Shown here: positions 34,256-44,815 of the stretch, one piece after another
Position numbering within the stretch: position 1 is the stretch's first letter
Layout: each line of letters begins with the position of its first letter
NCBI RefSeq assembly: GCF_020181355.1
Contig: NZ_CP084004.1
Span: forward strand, 1,116,001 to 1,180,000
Origin: Collinsella aerofaciens
Lineage (GTDB): Bacteria > Actinomycetota > Coriobacteriia > Coriobacteriales > Coriobacteriaceae
DNA: 64,000 bases
Direction: 5' to 3'
Translations under genes and position numbers: made by a program
The notes under the pieces: model-generated
Told to the model about the DNA's origin: nothing
The model's database searches: none
What the model saw: only the letters and a program-made list of their open reading frames with translations

Positions 34256-34959
34256 TAGAGACGCTGCATGCGGTACCCGACACCCATGTGCGTCTGAATC
34301 ATTTTGGGGTGAGAGGGGTCTGCCTCGATCTTCTTACGCAGGGTGCGCATGAACACGCGCAGGCTCGCCAGATCGCTGTCCCAGCTCGTGCCCCATATCT
34401 CGCGGGTGATGAAGGTGTGGGTGAGCACCTTGTCGACGTTTTTCGCCAGAAGGACGAGCAATTTGTACTCGGTTGGGGTGAGCGAGAGCTCGCGTCCGTC
34501 TTTCGTCGCGTATCCCGCGGCGTAGTCGATATGCAGCGGACCGTTGTCGAACGTGCTCGCTTCTGTCGACTCGCTCGACGCCATCGAGGAGCGCCTCAAA
34601 TTCGCACGGACGCGCGCGAGCAACTCATCCACAGAAAAGGGCTTGGTGAGGTAGTCGTCTGCCCCTGCGTCAAGTGCTGCAATCTTGTCGGAATCTTCGG
34701 TGCGCGCCGAAATGACGATAATGGGGACTGCCGACCAGCTTCGGATCTTCGTGATGACCTCGATACCGTCAATGTCGGGAAGGCCGAGGTCGAGCATGAT
34801 GAGGCTGGGGCCGTGCGACACCGCATCCATGATGGCGGCTTGGCCGTTGCAAACCTTGCTCACGACATAGCCGTGGAGGTCAAGCGCGGTCGAAACGAGG
34901 TTTTGAACGGTCGGGTCATCTTCGACCAGGAGGATGCGTGGCTTAGCGGCATTATTCAT
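34255..34959 (-). CDS. kdpE: Response regulator KdpE
   Basis: OmpR-family response regulator for the potassium transporter. Receiver domain with acidic pair 'VEDD', phospho-acceptor in 'MLDLGLPDIDG', Thr/Ser site 'VISART' and 'DDYLTKPFS' Lys. The C-terminal winged helix ends 'LRVFMRTLRKKIE' and 'IQTHMGVGYRM'. The start (complement of 34957-34959) overlaps the kdpD stop by 8 bases, giving translational coupling, and GAGGAG precedes it. The 234-residue length is typical; earlier in-frame starts would lie deep in kdpD. It is predicted to activate kdpFABC at low potassium or high osmolarity. Confidence 0.94.
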   Translation of the reverse strand: MNNAAKPRILLVEDDPTVQNLVSTALDLHGYVVSKVCNGQAAIMDAVSHGPSLIMLDLGLPDIDGIEVITKIRSWSAVPIIVISARTEDSDKIAALDAGADDYLTKPFSVDELLARVRANLRRSSMASSESTEASTFDNGPLHIDYAAGYATKDGRELSLTPTEYKLLVLLAKNVDKVLTHTFITREIWGTSWDSDLASLRVFMRTLRKKIEADPSHPKMIQTHMGVGYRMQRL

Positions 34960-37687
34960 GAATCTCAATCTCCTCGGCGGGCAGGGTAAAACGGAAGACG
35001 GCCCCATGGGGGTGGTTGTCGCGAACTTCGATGACGCCGCCATGCGCCTCCACGATGGAGCGGCAGAGCGACAGGCCAAGGCCGATGCTTCGACGCGAAT
35101 CCACGGGCCGCGTATTGCTTGAGGTGAAGAAGCGCTCAAAGATATGAGGCTTGTCGCAGTCTGCCACACCCGGCCCATCGTCTGCGACGTCCACCACGAC
35201 GAACGCGCCCTCGCGACGTGCGCTGATGGTGACAGACGAGTCCTCGGGCGTGTATTTGAAGGCGTTCATGATGAGATTCGTAAGCACCTGCATGATGAGA
35301 TGGACGTCGATGCGTACCAGCAGGATGTCGTCAGTGTGCTCGATGGTGACGGCACGTCCATGCGATGCTTGGGCGACATGGCTGAGGGCGGCCTCGATGA
35401 CCTCGTCGATGAGCTCGGATGTTAAGTTGAGGCGAATGGTGCCGTCCTCGACGCGTGTGATGGCGAGGAGGTTCTCCACGGTATCGATAAGCCAGAGGGA
35501 GTCGTCGTAGATGGCATCGGCAAGATCGCAGCGTTGTTCGAGGCTGAGCTTCTCGTCGCTCTTCCGAAGGATTGCCGCAGATCCGGATATAGCCGTGAGG
35601 GGTGTCCTCAAATCGTGGCCGATGGAGCGTAAAAGGTTGGCGCGCAGCTGCTCGTTTTTCGCCAAGACCGCAGCCTCTTCGCGCTCTTGCGCCGCCCGGT
35701 CGCTTTCGAGCGCCAAGGCGCATTCACCTACGATAGATAGGACGATCGAATGCTCGAAGGCTTCGATCTCGCGCCCCTCCAGGGCGATGCCGATGACACC
35801 GAATACCTTGTCGCCGGTGCGAACCGCGAGGTAGAGACAGCGCGCCTCAGGCAGGGTCCGCGTGCTTGCGCCCGCGCGCTTGTTGTTGGTGTAGGTCCAG
35901 GTTGCAACGGCGCGCTCGTAGTCGGTGAGCAGCGACGCGGATCGGTTTTCGGTGCCAGCGGACTCATAGAGCGCCTTGCCGAGCGTGCCGTGTTCGGCGG
36001 GGTAGAAGACCACGTCGAGTTTTAGCAGTTTGACGAGTTGGTTCATGGCGACGCGGGCGCACTCCTCCGCGCTATGGGCTTGCTGCAAGAGCTGGTTCGT
36101 TTCGAGGAGTACGCGCGTTTTGAATGCGCTCTCGGCGGATGTACGGGCGTTGTCGGCGATGCGCGCAGTTAACTCGCCGGCGACCATAGCGGTGGCGAAC
36201 ATGATGCCGAACGTGACCAGATAGCTTCGGTCGTAGCTGGCGAGCGAAAACAGAGGCGTGACAAAGCAGAAGTTGTAAAGCACTACAGAGAGCACGCTCG
36301 ATACGATCGTGCAGATACGCCCCGTCGTGGTGACGGCGGTCAGCAGGGCCGTGAAGATATAGAGGGATATGATGCTGGAGTCGGCAAATCCCAGATGGCG
36401 GAAAGCCGTGCCGATCGCCGTGGCGGCAAGAGAGAGGGCCAGCGTGCGAAGCACGTTTCGGCTGCTGGGCGGCTGCAGGGCGAGCGCATGGCGGCGTCCT
36501 TTGGGTCGGGAGGGCGGAGTCGACTGTTCTGGAATGATGTAAATGTCGAGGTTCGGGGCGAATGTTATGAGCTGTTCTACGAGAGATTTGCGGCCGAAGA
36601 GGGCCTGACGGACGCTGCTGCGCTCGCCCGTGCGCCCCATGACGATCTTCGAAATACCCGACAGGCGCGCGAACTCGGAGATCTGAAACGCGATGTCGTC
36701 GCCATAGACGGTTTCCATATGTGCTCCGAGCTGCTCGGCTAGGGCGATATTGGCTGCAAGCTTGGCGCGCTCATCATCGCTCATGGCTTGCGTGCGCGGG
36801 CTCTCTACGAACAGGGCGACGAGTTCGCTGCGAAACGCTTTCGCCATGCGTGCGGCGGCACGGATGATGCGGGGATTGGTCGGCGCCGGGGAGACACAGA
36901 CTAAGATACGCTCCCTGGTGTAGTAGTCACGGTTTCCCAGCACGCGTGCGGCGTCTGTGAGGTGACCGGTGCGATCGGCGCAGCGGCGCAGCGCGATTTC
37001 TCGGAGTGCGGTGAGGTTCTCGACGGTAAAAAAATGCTGTTGCGCTCGGTCGGCTTGTGCGGGACGGTAGACGAGGCCGGCGCGAAGGCGCTCAAGTAGG
37101 TCTTCGGGCTCTATGTCGACGAGCTCGACCTGGTCGGCATCATCGAAGATACGGTCGGGGATTCGTTCGCTCACGACAACGCCGGTGATGGATGCAACCA
37201 TGTCGTTTAGGCTCTCGATATGCTGAACGTTCACGGTCGTATAGACGTCGATGCCCGCATGTAGAAGTTCCTCGACGTCTTGATAGCGTTTGTCGTGGCG
37301 AGACCCCGGCGCATTCGTATGGGCGAGCTCGTCGACAAGGATGAGCTGAGGGGCGCGCTCGATAGCCGCATCTAGATCGAACTCGCTGAGCGCAATGCCG
37401 TTGTGCTCGATGAGTTTACAGGGCACGTTCTCAAGCCCTTGTGCAAGATGGGCAGTTGCCGGACGTTCGTGCGGCTCGATGTATCCCGCGACGACGTCGA
37501 CACCTCGCCGCTTGGCGGCGTGGGCGGCTTGAAGCATTGCATAGGTTTTGCCTGTACCAGCAGCGTAGCCAAAGATAATTTTGAGGTGTCCCCGGCTGGT
37601 TCGAGTGTCATCGGCGACCTCGTCTTTCTCAATTGCCTTGAGGATGAGGTCTGGATTGACGCGAGTGTCCGATGCGTCGCGCTGCAT
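34952..37687 (-). CDS. kdpD: Sensor histidine kinase KdpD
   Basis: 911-residue osmosensitive K+ sensor kinase. The N-terminal KdpD domain has a Walker A 'GYAAGTGKTYAML' and 'DELAHTNAPGSRHDKRYQDV'. A USP domain follows (about 235-370), then four TM helices (about 400-510), a GAF-like domain (about 530-660), HisKA with phosphorylated His in 'SIGHDLRTPLTAISGS', and a HATPase with 'NLIMNAFKYTPE', 'DDGPGV' and 'GLGLSLCRSIV'. The ATG at 37687 is preferred because AAAGG lies 8 bases upstream. It diverges from kdpFABC and is followed by kdpE with overlapping ends. Confidence 0.95.
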   Translation of the reverse strand: MQRDASDTRVNPDLILKAIEKDEVADDTRTSRGHLKIIFGYAAGTGKTYAMLQAAHAAKRRGVDVVAGYIEPHERPATAHLAQGLENVPCKLIEHNGIALSEFDLDAAIERAPQLILVDELAHTNAPGSRHDKRYQDVEELLHAGIDVYTTVNVQHIESLNDMVASITGVVVSERIPDRIFDDADQVELVDIEPEDLLERLRAGLVYRPAQADRAQQHFFTVENLTALREIALRRCADRTGHLTDAARVLGNRDYYTRERILVCVSPAPTNPRIIRAAARMAKAFRSELVALFVESPRTQAMSDDERAKLAANIALAEQLGAHMETVYGDDIAFQISEFARLSGISKIVMGRTGERSSVRQALFGRKSLVEQLITFAPNLDIYIIPEQSTPPSRPKGRRHALALQPPSSRNVLRTLALSLAATAIGTAFRHLGFADSSIISLYIFTALLTAVTTTGRICTIVSSVLSVVLYNFCFVTPLFSLASYDRSYLVTFGIMFATAMVAGELTARIADNARTSAESAFKTRVLLETNQLLQQAHSAEECARVAMNQLVKLLKLDVVFYPAEHGTLGKALYESAGTENRSASLLTDYERAVATWTYTNNKRAGASTRTLPEARCLYLAVRTGDKVFGVIGIALEGREIEAFEHSIVLSIVGECALALESDRAAQEREEAAVLAKNEQLRANLLRSIGHDLRTPLTAISGSAAILRKSDEKLSLEQRCDLADAIYDDSLWLIDTVENLLAITRVEDGTIRLNLTSELIDEVIEAALSHVAQASHGRAVTIEHTDDILLVRIDVHLIMQVLTNLIMNAFKYTPEDSSVTISARREGAFVVVDVADDGPGVADCDKPHIFERFFTSSNTRPVDSRRSIGLGLSLCRSIVEAHGGVIEVRDNHPHGAVFRFTLPAEEIEIHE

Positions 37688-37799
37688 AGCGTAGCCTTTC
37701 TGAAGCGTTGTCCATGCGTGCATACGCGGTGAAGACACCACTGTATGCTCGCGAGGTCGAGTATAGGCGCACTGCAGCTGCAATAGTGCTTTCTACCTG

Positions 37800-37821
37800 C
37801 ATCTTTACGGCATCTTAAGGA
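37800..37821 (+). promoter_or_regulatory. Candidate KdpE binding site upstream of kdpF
   Basis: Two 11-base direct repeats CATCTTTACGG and CATCTTAAGGA lie head to tail, the spacing expected for an OmpR-family activator. TTTAAT at 37846-37851 could be the -10. A hairpin CGTGAG ... CTCACG lies between them. The remaining kdpD-kdpF gap shows no gene. Confidence 0.5.
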
Positions 37822-37931
37822 CGTGAGCCCCGGCCCTCACGCCTCTTTAATCCCTAGAAGCGTTTACTGTCCCCAGACGCTTGCGAGGGCAGGCGTCCGA
37901 GACATCGGACCGCGTGTGAAAGGGGCGGTAA

Positions 37932-38018
37932 ATGGACATCCTCATTCCCATCATCGGAGTCGTCTGCATTGGACTTCTTATCTATTACATCTACATTCTG
38001 ATGAGGAGTGATTCGTAA
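37932..38018 (+). CDS. kdpF: Potassium-transporting ATPase subunit KdpF
   Basis: 28-codon gene, reading 'MDILIPIIGVVCIGLLIY' then 'YIYILMRSDS', one TM helix with a short polar end, as in KdpF (29 residues in E. coli). AGGGGCGG precedes the ATG and it ends 3 bases before kdpA. KdpF stabilises the KdpABC complex. It is easily missed because of its size. Confidence 0.88.
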   Translation: MDILIPIIGVVCIGLLIYYIYILMRSDS

Positions 38019-38021
38019 ACT

Positions 38022-39845
38022 ATGGACGCTGCGATTCAGTACATCTTGTACTTTGCCGTACTCGTCGTCCTGGCCGTTCCGCTCGGTCGGTTCATGGCCC
38101 ATATCATGGATGGTGAGCATACGTTCCTGTCGCCTGTGATTGCTCCTGTGGAGCGTGGCGTCTATCGTCTGCTTCGCATCGACGCGGCAGAACAGATGGG
38201 GTGTAGGCGCTATCTGGCGAGCGTGCTGGTCTTTTCGGGGATCGGCCTCGTGGCTCTTGTGGCACTCCAGGCGCTTCAGTCCTTCTTGCCAGGCAATCCC
38301 CAGCACCTGCCGGGTGTGTCATGGAACCTGTCGTTCAATACGGCTGCTTCCTTCATAACCAACACCAACTGGCAGTCCTACTCCGGTGAGACCACCCTGT
38401 CCTACCTTGTGCAGTTCATGGGTCTCACTGTGCAGAACTTCGTTTCCGCTGGCACCGGTATCGCGGTCATGTTCGCGCTGATCCGCGGCTTCCGTCAGGT
38501 CAAGGAGCAGGGTCTGGGTTCCTTCTGGGTCGACCTCACCCGCACCGTCCTGTATGTGCTCATTCCGCTGAACCTCGTGTTCGGCATCTGCCTGGCTGCC
38601 GGTGGCGTCATCTCCAACTTCCAGCCGGCTCAGAAGGCTGAGCTCGTAGAACCCGTCGCTGTTCAGCCTAATGCAGACGGCGGCTGGAGCGTCATCGACG
38701 GCGCCCAGATCGAGGGCGACACGGTCAAGGTCGACGGCAAGGTTGTCGAGGGCGCGCGCGTGGTCACCGAGCAGTTCCTGCCCCAGGGTCCCGCGGCTCC
38801 TCAGGTCGCCATCAAGCAGTCCGGCACCAACGGCGGCGGCTTCTTCGGCGTGAACTCCGCCCATCCGTATGAGAACCCCAGTGCCTTCACCAACATCATC
38901 GAGATGACTAGCCTGCTGCTGATCCCGGCCGCCTGTTGCTTCGCCTTCGGTATCGGCGTCAAGAACACCAAGCAGGGCAAGGCCATCTTTGCCGCCATGT
39001 TCATCCTGCTGGTGATCTTCACCGGCATCATCGCCGTCAACGAGCATGCGGGCACCCCGCAGCTGGCCGATGGCGGAGCGGTCAATATCGAGATGACCGA
39101 CGGCCAGGCCGGCGGCAACATGGAGGGCAAGGAGAGCCGTTTCGGTATCGCCTCCTCTTCTACCTGGTCTGCTTTCACGACGGCTGCTTCCAACGGCTCG
39201 GTTAACTCCATGCACGACTCCTACACCCCGCTGGGCGGTTTTGTCCAGATGCTCCAGATTGCTCTGGGCGAGGTCGTCTTCGGCGGCGTGGGCTGCGGCC
39301 TGTACGGCATGATCGGCTTCGCCATCCTCACAGTGTTCATCGCCGGCCTCATGGTCGGACGCACGCCTGAGTTCCTGGGCAAGAAGATCGAGCCGGGCGA
39401 GATGCGCTGGGCAGTTGTCCTGTGCTTGGCAACTCCGTTTGCCATTCTGGTGTGCTCGGCCATCGCCTGCATGGTGCCCGGTCTTGCCGACCAGCTCAAC
39501 AATGGTGGCGCGCACGGCTTCTCCGAGGCGCTGTATGCCTTCACCTCATGCGGCGGCAACAACGGCTCGGCGTTTGCAGGCATGAACTGCAACATTCCCT
39601 GGATCAACGTCATGCTCGGCCTCGAGATGCTGTTCGCCCGCTTCATGCCCATCATCGGTACGCTGGCTATCGCCGGCTCGCTGGCCAAGAAGGGTAAGGT
39701 CGCCGAGAGCGCCGGTACCTTGTCTACCACCAACGGCATGTTCGTATTCCTGCTCGTGTTCATCGTTCTGCTGATCGGTGCCCTGAGCTTCTTCCCGGCC
39801 CTGGCGCTTGGCCCCGTTGCCGAGTTCTTCCAGATGATTGCGTAA
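38022..39845 (+). CDS. kdpA: Potassium-transporting ATPase subunit KdpA
   Basis: Channel-like K+-binding subunit, related to the KtrB/TrkH superfamily with four selectivity-filter repeats: '[10 protein letters not shown]', '[21 protein letters not shown]', '[17 protein letters not shown]' and '[13 protein letters not shown]'. Ten TM helices expected. At 607 residues it is about 50 longer than E. coli KdpA. The extra length is mainly an extracytoplasmic insert of about residues 205-260 ('[20 protein letters not shown]' and following), a feature also seen in some actinobacterial KdpA. kdpB follows after 16 bases. Confidence 0.95.
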   Translation: MDAAIQYILYFAVLVVLAVPLGRFMAHIMDGEHTFLSPVIAPVERGVYRLLRIDAAEQMGCRRYLASVLVFSGIGLVALVALQALQSFLPGNPQHLPGVSWNLSFNTAASFITNTNWQSYSGETTLSYLVQFMGLTVQNFVSAGTGIAVMFALIRGFRQVKEQGLGSFWVDLTRTVLYVLIPLNLVFGICLAAGGVISNFQPAQKAELVEPVAVQPNADGGWSVIDGAQIEGDTVKVDGKVVEGARVVTEQFLPQGPAAPQVAIKQSGTNGGGFFGVNSAHPYENPSAFTNIIEMTSLLLIPAACCFAFGIGVKNTKQGKAIFAAMFILLVIFTGIIAVNEHAGTPQLADGGAVNIEMTDGQAGGNMEGKESRFGIASSSTWSAFTTAASNGSVNSMHDSYTPLGGFVQMLQIALGEVVFGGVGCGLYGMIGFAILTVFIAGLMVGRTPEFLGKKIEPGEMRWAVVLCLATPFAILVCSAIACMVPGLADQLNNGGAHGFSEALYAFTSCGGNNGSAFAGMNCNIPWINVMLGLEMLFARFMPIIGTLAIAGSLAKKGKVAESAGTLSTTNGMFVFLLVFIVLLIGALSFFPALALGPVAEFFQMIA

Positions 39846-39861
39846 AGGAGGGTGCAGATTT

Positions 39862-41916
39862 ATGACTATGCAAAAAGACATGATGGGCCGCGCGGTCCGC
39901 GACTCGTTTGCCAAGCTGGATCCTCGCGTCCAGATTCAAAACCCGGTCATGTTCCTGGTGTGGCTTTCCGCCGTCATGACCTCCGTCCTGGCCGTCGCTT
40001 CCATTTTCGGTGTGCAGGACGCGGGTGTGCCCACCTACTATGTGGTCGCCATTGCGGTCATCCTGTGGCTTACCGACCTGTTCTCGAACTTCGCCGAGGC
40101 GCTTGCCGAGGGCCGCGGTAAGGCCCAGGCCGATTCCCTGCGTGCGGCCAAGAAGGATGTCGAGGCCCATCGCATCGAGTCCGTTGAGGACAAGGAGCAC
40201 TTCACCGTCGTTCCCGGCACCGAGCTCGCGCGCGGCGACCTGGTGATCGTACGCGCCGGCGAGCAGATTCCCGGCGACGGCGACGTCATCGAGGGCGCTG
40301 CCTCCGTTGACGAGTCCGCCATCACCGGCGAGTCCGCCCCCGTGGTCCGCGAGGCCGGCGGCGACCGCTCTGCCGTTACCGGCGGTACCACGGTGCTGTC
40401 CGACTGGATCATCGTCAAGATCTCCAGTGAGCCCGGCCAGAGCTTCCTGGACAAGATGATCGCGATGGTTGAGGGTGCCGCGCGCAAGAAGACCCCTAAC
40501 GAGATCGCTCTGGAGATCTTCCTGGTGGCCCTCTCCATCGTCTTTATCCTGGTCACGCTGGCCCTGTATTGTTACTCCTGCTTCTCGGTCGGTCTTAACG
40601 ACATGGACAACCCCACGGCCGTAACCACGCTCGTGGCGCTGCTCGTGTGCCTGGCTCCTACTACCATCGGCGCCCTTCTTTCCGCCATCGGCATCGCCGG
40701 CATGAGCCGTCTGAACGAGGCCAACGTGCTGGCCATGTCCGGCCGCGCCATCGAGGCCGCCGGCGACGTCGACATCCTCATGCTCGACAAGACCGGCACC
40801 ATCACCTTGGGTAACCGCCAAGCCGCCGAGTTCATCCCGGTCGACGGCGTCGATCCCGCGGAGCTGGCCGATGCCGCCCAGCTTTCCTCGCTGGCCGACG
40901 AGACCCCCGAGGGCCGCTCCATCGTCGTCCTCGCCAAGGAGCAGTTCGGTCTGCGCGGCCGCACACTCGAGGATAAGGGTATGGAGTTTATCCCGTTCAC
41001 CGCGGCAACGCGTATGTCCGGCGTGAACTACGAGGGCAATGAGATCCGCAAAGGCGCTGCCGATTCCGTGCGCACCTATGTGGAGGCAGCCGGCGGCGTG
41101 TTCTCAAAGGAGTGCGACGAGGCCGTCGAACGCATCGCCAAGGCCGGCGGCACCCCGCTGGTCGTGACAAAGAACTGCCGCGTGCTGGGCGTTGTGTACC
41201 TCAAGGACATCATCAAGTCCGGCGTTAAGGAGAAGTTCGCCGACCTGCGCAAGATGGGCATCAAGACCATCATGGTGACGGGCGACAACCCGCTCACCGC
41301 CGCGGCAATCGCCGCCGAGGCCGGCGTTGACGACTTCCTGGCCGAGGCCACCCCTGAAGGCAAGCTCGAGAAGATCCGCGAGTTCCAGCGTGAGGGGCAC
41401 CTGGTCGCCATGACCGGCGACGGCACCAACGACGCGCCCGCTCTGGCCCAGGCCGACGTCGCCGTGGCCATGAACACGGGCACCCAGGCTGCCAAGGAGG
41501 CCGGCAACATGGTCGACCTCGACTCCAGCCCCACCAAGCTCATCGAGGTCGTGCGTATCGGCAAGCAGCTGCTCATGACCCGCGGTTCGCTCACGACCTT
41601 CTCGGTGGCCAACGACATGGCGAAGTACTTCGCTATCATCCCGGCCCTGTTCTCGCCGATCTACCCCGGGTTGGACGCCCTCAACATCCTCGGTCTGGCA
41701 AGCCCGCTGTCCGCGGTTCTTTCGGCCATCATCTATAACGCGCTCGTTATCGTCGCGCTGATCCCGGCCGCGCTGAAGGGCGTTAAGTACCGCGAGGTCC
41801 CGTCCGGACAGCTGCTGACCCACAACCTGCTCGTGTGGGGTCTGGGCGGCATCGTTGCCCCGTTCGTATTCATCAAGCTCATCGACATGCTGCTCGCGTT
41901 CTGCGGCATTATGTAA
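39862..41916 (+). CDS. kdpB: Potassium-transporting P-type ATPase KdpB
   Basis: 684-residue P1A-type ATPase subunit that energises K+ uptake. Actuator motif '[13 protein letters not shown]', phosphorylation motif '[12 protein letters not shown]', nucleotide-binding '[10 protein letters not shown]', and hinge '[21 protein letters not shown]' and '[20 protein letters not shown]' (shown as separate segments of the P domain). Full length. ATG 39862 has AAAGGAGGG upstream; the earlier in-frame TTG overlaps the kdpA stop and lacks a site. kdpC follows 12 bases later. Confidence 0.96.
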   Translation: MTMQKDMMGRAVRDSFAKLDPRVQIQNPVMFLVWLSAVMTSVLAVASIFGVQDAGVPTYYVVAIAVILWLTDLFSNFAEALAEGRGKAQADSLRAAKKDVEAHRIESVEDKEHFTVVPGTELARGDLVIVRAGEQIPGDGDVIEGAASVDESAITGESAPVVREAGGDRSAVTGGTTVLSDWIIVKISSEPGQSFLDKMIAMVEGAARKKTPNEIALEIFLVALSIVFILVTLALYCYSCFSVGLNDMDNPTAVTTLVALLVCLAPTTIGALLSAIGIAGMSRLNEANVLAMSGRAIEAAGDVDILMLDKTGTITLGNRQAAEFIPVDGVDPAELADAAQLSSLADETPEGRSIVVLAKEQFGLRGRTLEDKGMEFIPFTAATRMSGVNYEGNEIRKGAADSVRTYVEAAGGVFSKECDEAVERIAKAGGTPLVVTKNCRVLGVVYLKDIIKSGVKEKFADLRKMGIKTIMVTGDNPLTAAAIAAEAGVDDFLAEATPEGKLEKIREFQREGHLVAMTGDGTNDAPALAQADVAVAMNTGTQAAKEAGNMVDLDSSPTKLIEVVRIGKQLLMTRGSLTTFSVANDMAKYFAIIPALFSPIYPGLDALNILGLASPLSAVLSAIIYNALVIVALIPAALKGVKYREVPSGQLLTHNLLVWGLGGIVAPFVFIKLIDMLLAFCGIM

Positions 41917-41928
41917 GTGGAGGTTTGT

Positions 41929-42519
41929 ATGTTCAAAGGTGTTGCATCGCGCGCACTGGGCGTGTTCGCGCTGTTTACCGTTGTCTGCGGCCTGGGCTAT
42001 ACGCTTGTCGTGACCGGCATTGCCCAGGTTGCGTTCCCGTATCAGGCGAACGGTTCGCTCATTACGGTCGACGGCAAGGTTGTGGGTTCCGAGCTCATCG
42101 GCCAGAACTTCGAGGATGAGGACCACATGTGGGGCCGCATCCAGAACGTGTCAATTTTCGAAGGCGAAGATGGCGAGCTCATGGCGTATGGTGCCCCATC
42201 CAACCTGTCCCCGGCGAGTGAGGAGTATCGGCAGCTTGTGGATGCGCGCGTGAAGAAGATCCGCGCCGCCAACCCCGATGCCGATATGGACGCTGTGCCC
42301 GTCGACCTGGTGACGTGTTCCGGCTCAGGGCTCGACCCCGAGATCTCTCCCGATGCCGCCGAGTACCAGGTCCCGCGCCTTGCCAAGGCCACGGGCAAAA
42401 GTGAGGACGAGGTGCGCGACATCATTGCCGCGTGCACCAAGGGCCGTTTCCTCGGCGTGTTCGGCGAGCCCACGGTCAACGTGCTCAAGGTGAACCTTAT
42501 GCTGGACGGCGCGCTGTAG
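41929..42519 (+). CDS. kdpC: Potassium-transporting ATPase subunit KdpC
   Basis: 196-residue single-pass membrane subunit. N-terminal TM helix (about 8-30, 'LGVFALFTVVCGLGYTLVV'), then the extracytoplasmic domain with 'GSELIGQNFEDEDHMWGR' and the conserved 'TCSGSGLDPEISPDAAEYQV' segment. It ends 'FGEPTVNVLKVNLMLD'. KdpC stabilises KdpB and raises ATP affinity. GTGGAGG precedes the ATG at a 6-base spacing. Last gene of the operon. Confidence 0.95.
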   Translation: MFKGVASRALGVFALFTVVCGLGYTLVVTGIAQVAFPYQANGSLITVDGKVVGSELIGQNFEDEDHMWGRIQNVSIFEGEDGELMAYGAPSNLSPASEEYRQLVDARVKKIRAANPDADMDAVPVDLVTCSGSGLDPEISPDAAEYQVPRLAKATGKSEDEVRDIIAACTKGRFLGVFGEPTVNVLKVNLMLDGAL

Positions 42520-42572
42520 GTGAGGGAGTGGCGGATGAGGGCATGACTGACTATCTGAGCCCTCAAGTCCAC

Positions 42573-42659
42573 CCCGCCCATCAGTTGCGGTGAAATACGG
42601 ACTGTTTTGGCTGGCAAAAGTCTCATCTACTCCGTATTCCACCGCAACTTTTTGTGGGG
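42573..42659. repeat. Intergenic hairpin repeat, copy B
   Basis: Arms 42583-42601 and 42631-42649 are the same as copy A at 34174/34222, and the loop differs at only a few positions. It is followed by TTTTTGTGGGG. Located after kdpC, as copy A is located after the GltD-like gene, consistent with use as a terminator. Confidence 0.9.
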
Positions 42660-42766
42660 ATTGGATTAAAGGCGGGGGAGTGCGAGCGGGTACGGACGCG
42701 GCGGTTGCTGATACGATAAGTACGTTAGCAACTGCCGCCGAGCGGCTTAAACGAAAGGAAGCCTGT

Positions 42767-44716
42767 ATGGAGTCATCCGCCTACCCGATGCTCTTTAGCC
42801 CGATCAAGGTCGGTACGACCGAGGTCAAGAACCGCGTCTTTATGCCGCCGGTATCCACGAACCTGGCCGATCATGGCTATGTGACCGACGACTTGGTCGA
42901 TCATTACCGTGCCCGTGCCAAGGGCGGCGTTGGCCTCATCATTACCGAGGTCGTGACGGTCGAGCCCACCTATACCTATCTGCCGGGTGACATGTGCTGC
43001 TACGACGACACGTTTATCCCCGGCTGGGAAAAGCTCGCCGCGGCCGTCCACGAGTATGGCTGCAAGATCATGCCGCAGCTCTTCCACCCCGCCTACATGG
43101 CCTTTAACATTCCGGGCACGCCTCGCCTGATCGCTCCGTCCTTTGTGGGCCCGTCTTACGCCCGCGAGGCACCGCGCCCCATCACGGTCGACGAGATTCA
43201 CGAGCTCACGCATCAGTTTGGCGACGCTGCCGTGCGTATGCAGAAGGCTGGCGTCGATGGCGTCGAGGTCCATGCGGCGCATGCCCACGGCATGCTTGGC
43301 GGCTTTTTGACCCCGCTCTACAACAAGCGTACCGATGAGTACGGCGGCTCGCTCGACGCCCGCATGCGCTTTTTGCTCGAGGTCATCGCCGAGATTCGCG
43401 AGCGCTGCGGCAAGGACTTTATCATCGACGTCCGCATCTCGGGCGATGAGTACACTGATGGCGGCCTGACCCTCAACGACATGATCTACGTCTCGCGTCG
43501 CCTGGAGAAGGCCGGCGTCGACATGATTCATGTGTCGGGTGGCACCACCATCAAGCGCGGCTCCGCAATTCCCGCCGCCGGTACCCAGCAGGCCTCGCAT
43601 GCCGCCTGCTCGCGCGAGATCAAAAAGCACGTCAACATTCCCGTCGCCACCGTCGGTCGCATTAACGAGGCCTGGATCGCCGAGGAGCTGATCGAGGACG
43701 GCGCTGCCGACATCTGCATGATGGGCCGCGCCAATCTGTGCGATGCCGAGTTCTGCAATAAGGCCGCTGCCGGCAACGCCGACGATATCCGCCCCTGCAT
43801 TGGCTGCCTGCGCTGCCTGAACGGCATCATGTTCGGCAAGCGCATCTCCTGTACCGTCAACCCGGACGTGGAGCGCGACGAGGCTGGCTACGAGCCTGCC
43901 GCCGAGGCCAAGAACGTGCTCGTTGTGGGCGCTGGTCCTGCGGGCATGGAGGCAGCCTACATTGCCGCCAAGCGCGGCCACAACGTGGTGCTCGTGGACA
44001 AGCAGGATGAGCCGGGCGGCGAGATGCGTATCGCGGCCGTTCCGCCGGCAAAGCAGGAACTCACCCGCGTGATCAAGTATCAGTACCGTCGTCTGGCCGA
44101 GGCCGGCGTGAAGTGCGTATTTGGCACCGAGCTTACTGCCGAGGACATTCAGCATGACTACGCGGGTTACGAGGTTGTCCTGGCTTATGGCGCCGAGCCC
44201 ATCGCTCCGGCCTTCATGCAAGGCTTTAAGCAGGTTATGACAGCTGACGACCTACTGGGTGGCAAGGCTTTCCCGGGCAAGAAGATCGTCATCGTGGGCG
44301 GCGGCACCGTTGGCTGCGAGACGGCCGATTACCTGGCCCCGCTGGTCAACGACCTGTCGCCGGCCAACCGCGATGTCACCGTCATCGAGATGACCAAGAC
44401 GCTCGCCGCCAACGAGGGCGGTGCCGATCGCGCGGTGCTCATCACGCGCATGCTCTCCAAGGGCGTTCACGTGCTGACCGAGGCCAAGGTGACCGAGATT
44501 ACCGAGGACACTATCAGCTACGAAAAGGACGGCGAGGTCCACACCATCACCGGTGCCGATACGCTGGTGCTTGCCATGGGCTATCGTCCCAATACCAAGC
44601 TGGCCGACGACCTGGCTGCAGCCGGTGTTGCCACCCACGTGCTGGGCGATGCCCAGAAGTGCGGCAACATCCGCGATGCCATCGGCGATGGCTACAAGGT
44701 TGCCTGCGAGCTCTAG
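42767..44716 (+). CDS. OYE-family FMN/FeS/FAD oxidoreductase (2,4-dienoyl-CoA reductase or enoate reductase-like)
   Basis: 649-residue enzyme with an N-terminal old-yellow-enzyme barrel (about 8-350; 'KNRVFMPPVSTNLADHGYVT', 'GVDGVEVHAAHAHGMLGGFL', 'YNKRTDEYGGSLDARMRF'), a 4Fe-4S site 'CIGCLRCLNG' plus a later Cys in 'RISCTVNPD' (spacing C-x2-C-x2-C-x11-C), and an FAD/NAD(P) domain with 'VLVVGAGPAGMEAAYIAA' and 'IVIVGGGTVGCETADYL'. Such enzymes reduce activated C=C bonds; family members include FadH and the bile-acid enzymes BaiCD/BaiH. The substrate cannot be read from sequence. The ATG follows GAAAGGAAG. Single gene with a strong terminator. Confidence 0.87.
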   Translation: MESSAYPMLFSPIKVGTTEVKNRVFMPPVSTNLADHGYVTDDLVDHYRARAKGGVGLIITEVVTVEPTYTYLPGDMCCYDDTFIPGWEKLAAAVHEYGCKIMPQLFHPAYMAFNIPGTPRLIAPSFVGPSYAREAPRPITVDEIHELTHQFGDAAVRMQKAGVDGVEVHAAHAHGMLGGFLTPLYNKRTDEYGGSLDARMRFLLEVIAEIRERCGKDFIIDVRISGDEYTDGGLTLNDMIYVSRRLEKAGVDMIHVSGGTTIKRGSAIPAAGTQQASHAACSREIKKHVNIPVATVGRINEAWIAEELIEDGAADICMMGRANLCDAEFCNKAAAGNADDIRPCIGCLRCLNGIMFGKRISCTVNPDVERDEAGYEPAAEAKNVLVVGAGPAGMEAAYIAAKRGHNVVLVDKQDEPGGEMRIAAVPPAKQELTRVIKYQYRRLAEAGVKCVFGTELTAEDIQHDYAGYEVVLAYGAEPIAPAFMQGFKQVMTADDLLGGKAFPGKKIVIVGGGTVGCETADYLAPLVNDLSPANRDVTVIEMTKTLAANEGGADRAVLITRMLSKGVHVLTEAKVTEITEDTISYEKDGEVHTITGADTLVLAMGYRPNTKLADDLAAAGVATHVLGDAQKCGNIRDAIGDGYKVACEL

Positions 44717-44740
44717 TCAACCCCTTTGCACCAATCGATT

Positions 44741-44791
44741 GCAAAAAGCGGCGGCTGCCCTGTGTGTTGGGCAGCCGCCGCCTGCGTTTTG
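44741..44791. terminator. Bidirectional terminator between OYE and FadR-type genes
   Basis: 13-bp perfect stem GCGGCGGCTGCCC / GGGCAGCCGCCGC with an 8-base loop. It is flanked by AAAAA on the left and TTTT on the right, so it can end both converging transcripts. Confidence 0.9.
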
Positions 44792-44815
44792 CCAAAGAAA
44801 GATTATTGTCGGGCC